Assembly (NCBI GenBank): GCA_019636515.1
Contig: JAHBXI010000001.1
Location: 248,001-312,000 of the forward strand
Origin: Phycisphaeraceae bacterium
Lineage (GTDB): Bacteria > Planctomycetota > Phycisphaerae > Phycisphaerales > UBA1924
DNA: 64,000 bases
Reading direction: 5' to 3'
Shown here piece after piece: positions 59,858 through 64,000 of the stretch. The first letter of the stretch is position 1. Every line of letters starts with the position of its first letter. Position numbers and translations under genes: made by a program. The notes under the pieces were generated by a model. The model did no database searches, had not been told where the DNA came from, and saw nothing but the letters and a program-made list of their open reading frames with translations.

Positions 59858-61486
59858 ATGGACGCATCCACGCCATCGCCCGGTGACTCGCCTCGATCGA
59901 CGGATCGCCCGGGGGACCCCGCCACGGTTCCGACCGCGGCGCCGGGATCCGGCCCGAGGTCCGTTCCCGGCGCTGGCCTGGCGTGCATCCGGTGCCGGGC
60001 GCTGATCGACGGCTTCTCGAGCGCGGACGCATGCCCGAAGTGCTCGTACCCGATCGAGCGTTCGCTGGCGGGACTGCTTCCCGACGGACGGCGGCACCGC
60101 TGGGGCGTGCTTCGTCACCGGCATTTCCGCAACGTGTGGATCGGGAGTTTCGGGGCGAGCCTGGGCGGCTGGATGGAGCACGTCGGCGTGCGCTGGATGA
60201 TGACGAGGATCACGACCCGCCCGGAGTGGGATGGTCCCGACGCGACGGTCATGATCGCCCAACTGACCACCGCGGCCCTCCTGCCGTCGCTCCTGCTGGG
60301 GATGGTCGGGGGGCTGGTGGCCGACCGCGTCAACCGAAAGACGATGCTGATCTATTCCCGGGTGCTGATGATGCTCATCGCGGTCGCGCTCGCGGCGGCG
60401 AGTTGGACCGGACACGCCACGCCGGCGGCCTTGCTGGTGCTTTCGGCGCTCCAGGGCGTGGTGATCGCGTTCGATATCCCGGCGTACCAGGTGTTGATCC
60501 CCAGGCTGGTGCCCCGCGATGAACTGACCCTCGCGGTTCACCTCAACGGGGTGCAGTTCAACCTGGCGCGGGTGATCGGCCCAGCGCTGGGCGGGGCGGT
60601 GCTCGCGTGGACGGGCGCGACCTGGCTGTTTGTGATCAACGCGCTGAGTTTCCTGGGAGTCCTTCTCCCGATGGCCTTCACCCCCGACTCCCCGGCCCCG
60701 CCCAGGCGACCGGGGGGGCGGGGCGTCATCCGCCAGGCCTGGGCCGACGTCGCCGAGGCGATGTCGTTTGTCTTCCACAACCGCGGACCCCGGGCCGTCT
60801 TCCTGGCGCTGGTCATCTTCGCGATCTTCGCGACTCCCCTCATGCAGTTCCTGCCGGTGATCGTGAGCCAGGTCTACGGGAAGAACGAGACGATCTTCGG
60901 CGTGATGCTGGGAGTGATGGGCGCCGGGGCCGTCGTGGGCGGGCTGGTCGTGCGCCGGGTGCCCCGGTGGTACCCCATGCACCACTTCATCCCGCTGTCG
61001 GTGCTGCTCGGCGGCGTCTCGATCGGCCTGTTCGCGGCAATGGACCGGGCGGTCCCGGCCGCGGTCTTTCTCTTCCTGTCGGGGGTGTTCTGGTTGTGGG
61101 CCTTCAGCGCGACGACCGCCGCCATGCAACTGCTGGTCGACGACGCCATGCGAGGGCGAGTGCTCGCCGTGTGCAACACGATGGCCCTGGGCCTCATGCC
61201 GGTGGGAACCGTGCTGGGCGGATGGGCGGGTCGCCTGGTGGCGGGAGAAGGCGACACCGGCGGAGCGGCCCAGATCGCCGTGGGCTCGTCCGCCGCGGTC
61301 CTCGTCGTCGCCGGGCTGTTCATGATCGTCCGCCGGACGCCGGAGGTGGACGGGCCCGCCGTGATCGTTCACGCGGAGGAGGGGCCGACGGGACCACGCC
61401 ACGAGTCCGGACTCCTCCGGGGGCTGACGGCAAGCGAGCACCGCCCGGCAAAGACACCGCCCCGCCCCGGCGCGCCGCCCGGATAA
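59858..61486 (+). CDS. MFS transporter with N-terminal zinc ribbon
   Basis: 542 residues. The first 45 residues are Ser/Pro/Gly-rich; a zinc ribbon follows (CIRCRALIDGFSSADACPKC near 45-64). After that come about 12 membrane helices of the MFS_3/EntS-like drug and siderophore exporter type: FRNVWIGSFGASLGGWM, GLVADRVNRKTMLIYSR (MFS motif A), VVIAFDIPAYQVLIPRLV, and RVIGPALGGAVLAW. A zinc ribbon fused to an MFS protein is uncommon. A Fur-like repressor gene is close by, so metal or siderophore transport is possible but not shown. Confidence 0.82.
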   Translation: MDASTPSPGDSPRSTDRPGDPATVPTAAPGSGPRSVPGAGLACIRCRALIDGFSSADACPKCSYPIERSLAGLLPDGRRHRWGVLRHRHFRNVWIGSFGASLGGWMEHVGVRWMMTRITTRPEWDGPDATVMIAQLTTAALLPSLLLGMVGGLVADRVNRKTMLIYSRVLMMLIAVALAAASWTGHATPAALLVLSALQGVVIAFDIPAYQVLIPRLVPRDELTLAVHLNGVQFNLARVIGPALGGAVLAWTGATWLFVINALSFLGVLLPMAFTPDSPAPPRRPGGRGVIRQAWADVAEAMSFVFHNRGPRAVFLALVIFAIFATPLMQFLPVIVSQVYGKNETIFGVMLGVMGAGAVVGGLVVRRVPRWYPMHHFIPLSVLLGGVSIGLFAAMDRAVPAAVFLFLSGVFWLWAFSATTAAMQLLVDDAMRGRVLAVCNTMALGLMPVGTVLGGWAGRLVAGEGDTGGAAQIAVGSSAAVLVVAGLFMIVRRTPEVDGPAVIVHAEEGPTGPRHESGLLRGLTASEHRPAKTPPRPGAPPG

Positions 61487-61585
61487 GCCCGGCTCCCCGA
61501 AAATGACCCCGGAACTGGCGCCCGGGCCCGTCTCCCGAGGGCCTTTGAGTTTTCAGGCCAGAGTGAAAGTCCTACAGTACCGCCG

Positions 61586-63109
61586 ATGGTCACGCCGCCC
61601 GCCTTCCACCCGCCGGTGCATCCCCAGATACCCGCCTCCGACCGCGGCCTTCTCGCCGCGGTGTCTCGCGGAGAGGCCCGCCTTTCTCCCGAGCAGGGCC
61701 TGGACCTCCTGCGTTCGATGCCCCTGTGGGAACTTGGCCGCTGGGCCGATGCCAGGTGCCGATTCCTTCACGGCCACACGCTCCGGACGTACGTGATCGA
61801 CCGGAACATCAACTACACGAACGTGTGTACGGCGCGGTGTACGTTCTGCGCCTTTCGCCGGGACGCGAGCGACCACGACGCGTACACCCTGCCGCGCGAG
61901 GTCATCCACGAGAAGATCGCGGAACTTTCGGCGATCGGAGGGACTCAGATCCTGATGCAGGGCGGGATGAACCCGGACCTGCCCCTGGACTACTACCTCG
62001 ACCTGCTCGGTTCGATCAAGCAGCGGTTCCCGTCGATCCACGTGCATGCCTTCAGCCCGCCGGAGTTGGTCGAGTTCGTCAATTTCTTCAACCCGCCCGG
62101 CGGGGACCTGCTCGCCAAGTGCCGCTGGGTCCTGGCGAAGTTGCAGGAAGCCGGGCTTGATTCACTGCCCGGCGGGGGCGGTGAGATCTTCGCCGCGCCG
62201 GTTCGCCGGAAAATCGGCCTGGGCAAGTGCGACGCCGAGTCGTGGCTGACCGTCATGCACGCGGCGCATTCGCTGGGGATGTTCACCAGCGCGACGATGA
62301 TGTTCGGACACATCGAGGGGTACGCCGACCGAATCCACCACATGCTTCTGGTGCGGGACTGGCAGGACCGATCGCTGGAGGCCGCCAAACGCGGCGAGGG
62401 CGCCCAGGAGACCCCGCCCGGCCGCGGCCCCCGACAGGGGTTCGGCCACTACAAGGCGTTCATTTCCTGGCCGTTCCAGCGAGAGAACACGCCGCTGGGC
62501 CGTGTGCCCCACTGGGGAGAGGACCCGGCGGACAACAACCGGGAGTTCCCGGGGGACGTGGTGGCGCGGGCCTTTGACTGGGGACGCGGGGGCGAGGTGG
62601 ATCACCGGTTGCTCGGCCCCGCCGCGGCGCCATTCGGGCGGCGGGTGCGGATGTCGGGCTCGACGGACTACCTGCGGACCCAGGCCGTGTCGAGACTCAT
62701 GCTGGACAACATCTTCTCGATCGGCAGTTCGTGGGTGACGATGGGTCCCCACCTGGGCCAGGTGGGGCTGGCGTTTGGCGCCAACGACATGGGCAGCGTG
62801 ATGATGGAGGAAAACGTCGTCTCCTCGGCGGGTACCACGTACTGCCTCGACGAGGCGGTCCTGTGCCGCCTGATCCGGGAAAGCGGGTTCATCCCGGCGC
62901 AGCGCGACAACGCGTACGACCTGTTGAAGATCCATGACGGGCCGGACGCCCCCGACCGATCGGTCTCGGACTGGTCGCTTCACCGGGCGCGAACCCTGGC
63001 ACGCCAGTCGGTCTCGGCCGGGACGGGAACCCAGGCCAAGCCAGGGGCGCCTCCGAGCCGTGTGAACCTGACGGTCGGGGCAACCCGTGCCGAAGTTGAT
63101 CCGGCGTAA
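61586..63109 (+). CDS. mqnC: Cyclic dehypoxanthinyl futalosine synthase
   Basis: Radical-SAM enzyme of the futalosine route to menaquinone, 507 residues. The cluster motif is C-x3-C-x2-C in NVCTARCTFCAF near 75-86. MqnC hallmarks include NINYTNVCTARC, LMQGGMNPDLPLDYY, HAFSPPELVEF, GLDSLPGGGGEIF, and RLMLDNI...SWVTMGPHLGQVGLAFGANDMGSVMMEENVV. Two insertions (about residues 263-285 and 310-355, Gly/Pro/Arg-rich) make it longer than the usual 360-400. Other mqn genes are not in the window. Confidence 0.92.
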   Translation: MVTPPAFHPPVHPQIPASDRGLLAAVSRGEARLSPEQGLDLLRSMPLWELGRWADARCRFLHGHTLRTYVIDRNINYTNVCTARCTFCAFRRDASDHDAYTLPREVIHEKIAELSAIGGTQILMQGGMNPDLPLDYYLDLLGSIKQRFPSIHVHAFSPPELVEFVNFFNPPGGDLLAKCRWVLAKLQEAGLDSLPGGGGEIFAAPVRRKIGLGKCDAESWLTVMHAAHSLGMFTSATMMFGHIEGYADRIHHMLLVRDWQDRSLEAAKRGEGAQETPPGRGPRQGFGHYKAFISWPFQRENTPLGRVPHWGEDPADNNREFPGDVVARAFDWGRGGEVDHRLLGPAAAPFGRRVRMSGSTDYLRTQAVSRLMLDNIFSIGSSWVTMGPHLGQVGLAFGANDMGSVMMEENVVSSAGTTYCLDEAVLCRLIRESGFIPAQRDNAYDLLKIHDGPDAPDRSVSDWSLHRARTLARQSVSAGTGTQAKPGAPPSRVNLTVGATRAEVDPA

Positions 63110-63130
63110 ACCCACGCCGGTTCACGGCAA

Positions 63131-64000
63131 TCAGCGGGCGTACTCGATCGCCCGGGTCTCTCGCAGGACGGTGACCTTGATCTCACCGGGGAAGGTCATC
63201 TCCTCGCTGACTCGCTTGGCGATCTGGTGGGCGATGAGGAAGGCCTCGTCGTCGCCGACCCTGGCGGCGTCGATCATCACGCGGACCTCGCGACCGGCCT
63301 GGATGGCGTACGCCTCGGTCACGCCCTTGAACCCGGTGGCGATGTCCTGGAGTTCCGTCAGGCGCTGGACGTACTTTTCCATGCTCTCCCGTCGGGCTCC
63401 GGGCCGAGCGGAGGAGACCGCATCGGCCGCCATCACGATCGGGGTGTAGAAACTCGTCGAGGGGATGTCGGCGTGGTGCCCGCCGATCGCGTTGAGCACC
63501 GGCTCTTTCTCCCCGTACTGGCGGGCAAAGTCCATGCCGATCTTGGGGTGTCCCCCCTCCATCTCCTGGTCCATCGCCTTGCCGATGTCGTGCAGGAACC
63601 CGCAGCGTCGCGCCACCGTGCCGTCGAGGCCCAGGAGGTCGGCGATGATCTGGCTGAGGAAGGCGACCTCGATCGAGTGCCGGAGCACGTTTTGCCCGAA
63701 ACTCGTCCGGTAGTGGAGTTTGCCCATCGCCTCAACGACCTTGGGGTGCAGCCCGCGGAGGTTGGCCTCCAGCACGGCGTCCTTGCCCGCCTTGATGATC
63801 TTCTCCCCGATCTCCGATCGAACCTTCTCGACGACCTCCTCGATGCGGGTCGGGTGCATGCGACCGTCGGCGATGAGGCGGTTGAGGGACTCGACGGCCA
63901 CGGCCTGGCGGATCTTGTCAAAGCAGGAGACCACGATCACGCCCGGGGTATCGTCGACGATGATGTCAACGCCGGTGGCCTTCTCGATTGCCCGGATATT
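63131..64000 (-). CDS. rny: Ribonuclease Y (5' end beyond window)
   Basis: C-terminal part of RNase Y, the membrane-anchored endoribonuclease that starts mRNA decay. The visible part runs from the KH domain (IEKATGVDIIVDDTPGVIVVSCFDKIRQ) through the HD domain, with RHSIEVAFLSQIIA and the metal-binding HDIGKAMDQE, GGHHADIP and TPIVMAADAVSSARPG motifs. The ending RAIEYAR is typical. The N-terminal membrane helix and coiled coil lie past the window edge. It converges on mqnC, 21 bases away. Confidence 0.95.
   Translation of the reverse strand, partial: NIRAIEKATGVDIIVDDTPGVIVVSCFDKIRQAVAVESLNRLIADGRMHPTRIEEVVEKVRSEIGEKIIKAGKDAVLEANLRGLHPKVVEAMGKLHYRTSFGQNVLRHSIEVAFLSQIIADLLGLDGTVARRCGFLHDIGKAMDQEMEGGHPKIGMDFARQYGEKEPVLNAIGGHHADIPSTSFYTPIVMAADAVSSARPGARRESMEKYVQRLTELQDIATGFKGVTEAYAIQAGREVRVMIDAARVGDDEAFLIAHQIAKRVSEEMTFPGEIKVTVLRETRAIEYAR

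Overview
The window is GC-rich chromosomal DNA with densely packed genes and strongly GC-biased third codon positions. It most likely comes from a planctomycete, probably of the Phycisphaerae. The signs are a prepilin-like protein with the N-terminal GFTLIELL methylation motif, small membrane proteins carrying a CxxCGYxLxGL...CxECG zinc ribbon, a futalosine-pathway gene (mqnC), PheT without its usual tRNA-binding insert, and many starts that lack a strong Shine-Dalgarno sequence. This placement is an inference; no rRNA is present to confirm it.

Layout. 1-1720: end of an Mla/MCE lipid-transport operon. 1900-3360: rpmH (reverse) with promoter and terminator, then rnc. 3393-9072: a Spinster-type MFS transporter and an alpha/beta hydrolase (reverse), then rpe, a histidine-phosphatase homologue without its histidines, accD and a pteridine-reductase-like SDR. 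9098-16815: TPR protein, valS, a putative lipoprotein peptidase and a double glycosyltransferase. 16885-25199: a predicted Rossmann/TIR-like membrane protein, a small membrane protein, rpsB-tsf, a membrane protein, a glycosyltransferase coupled to a solitary DNA methyltransferase, and pheT. 25262-33240: TlpA-like thioredoxin, HDOD protein, rlmN, prepilin-like protein, rsmE, a disordered membrane protein and miaA.

33265-41216 (reverse) is a complete histidine operon: leader peptide, hisG-C-B-H-F-A/IE-D, then aroK and a small gene. Almost every his junction overlaps by 1-7 bases. The upstream region, read directly, encodes a 24-residue leader peptide with six consecutive histidines. It is followed by a perfect 11-bp hairpin with a U-rich tail before hisG and preceded by a TTGACG-N17-TAGCGT promoter, which together form a textbook his attenuator. 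hisA, hisI and hisE are fused into one gene.

41255-48739: ribF, an NrnA-type DHH phosphoesterase, a second solitary DNA methyltransferase, ygfZ, a thioredoxin-like protein, and fabH-plsX-rpmF (reverse). 49592-49664 is tRNA-Lys(CTT) with a terminator.

49800-55505 is an accessory island next to the tRNA. It holds a seven-gene operon read toward the tRNA from one AT-rich promoter: a Fic protein, a second Fic gene with a one-base frameshift, four small unknown genes, and a DUF262/DUF1524 (GmrSD-like) protein. Three ATCGAT-centred sites cover the promoter. This is the best candidate for an undescribed system, possibly defence-related.

55826-64000: a membrane protein, obgE, a PilZ protein, a PerR-like Fur repressor without the structural zinc cysteines, divergent zinc-ribbon membrane and MFS genes, mqnC and the 3' part of rny. 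The two strongest observations are the his attenuator with the HisA-HisI-HisE fusion, and the Fic/DUF262 operon.
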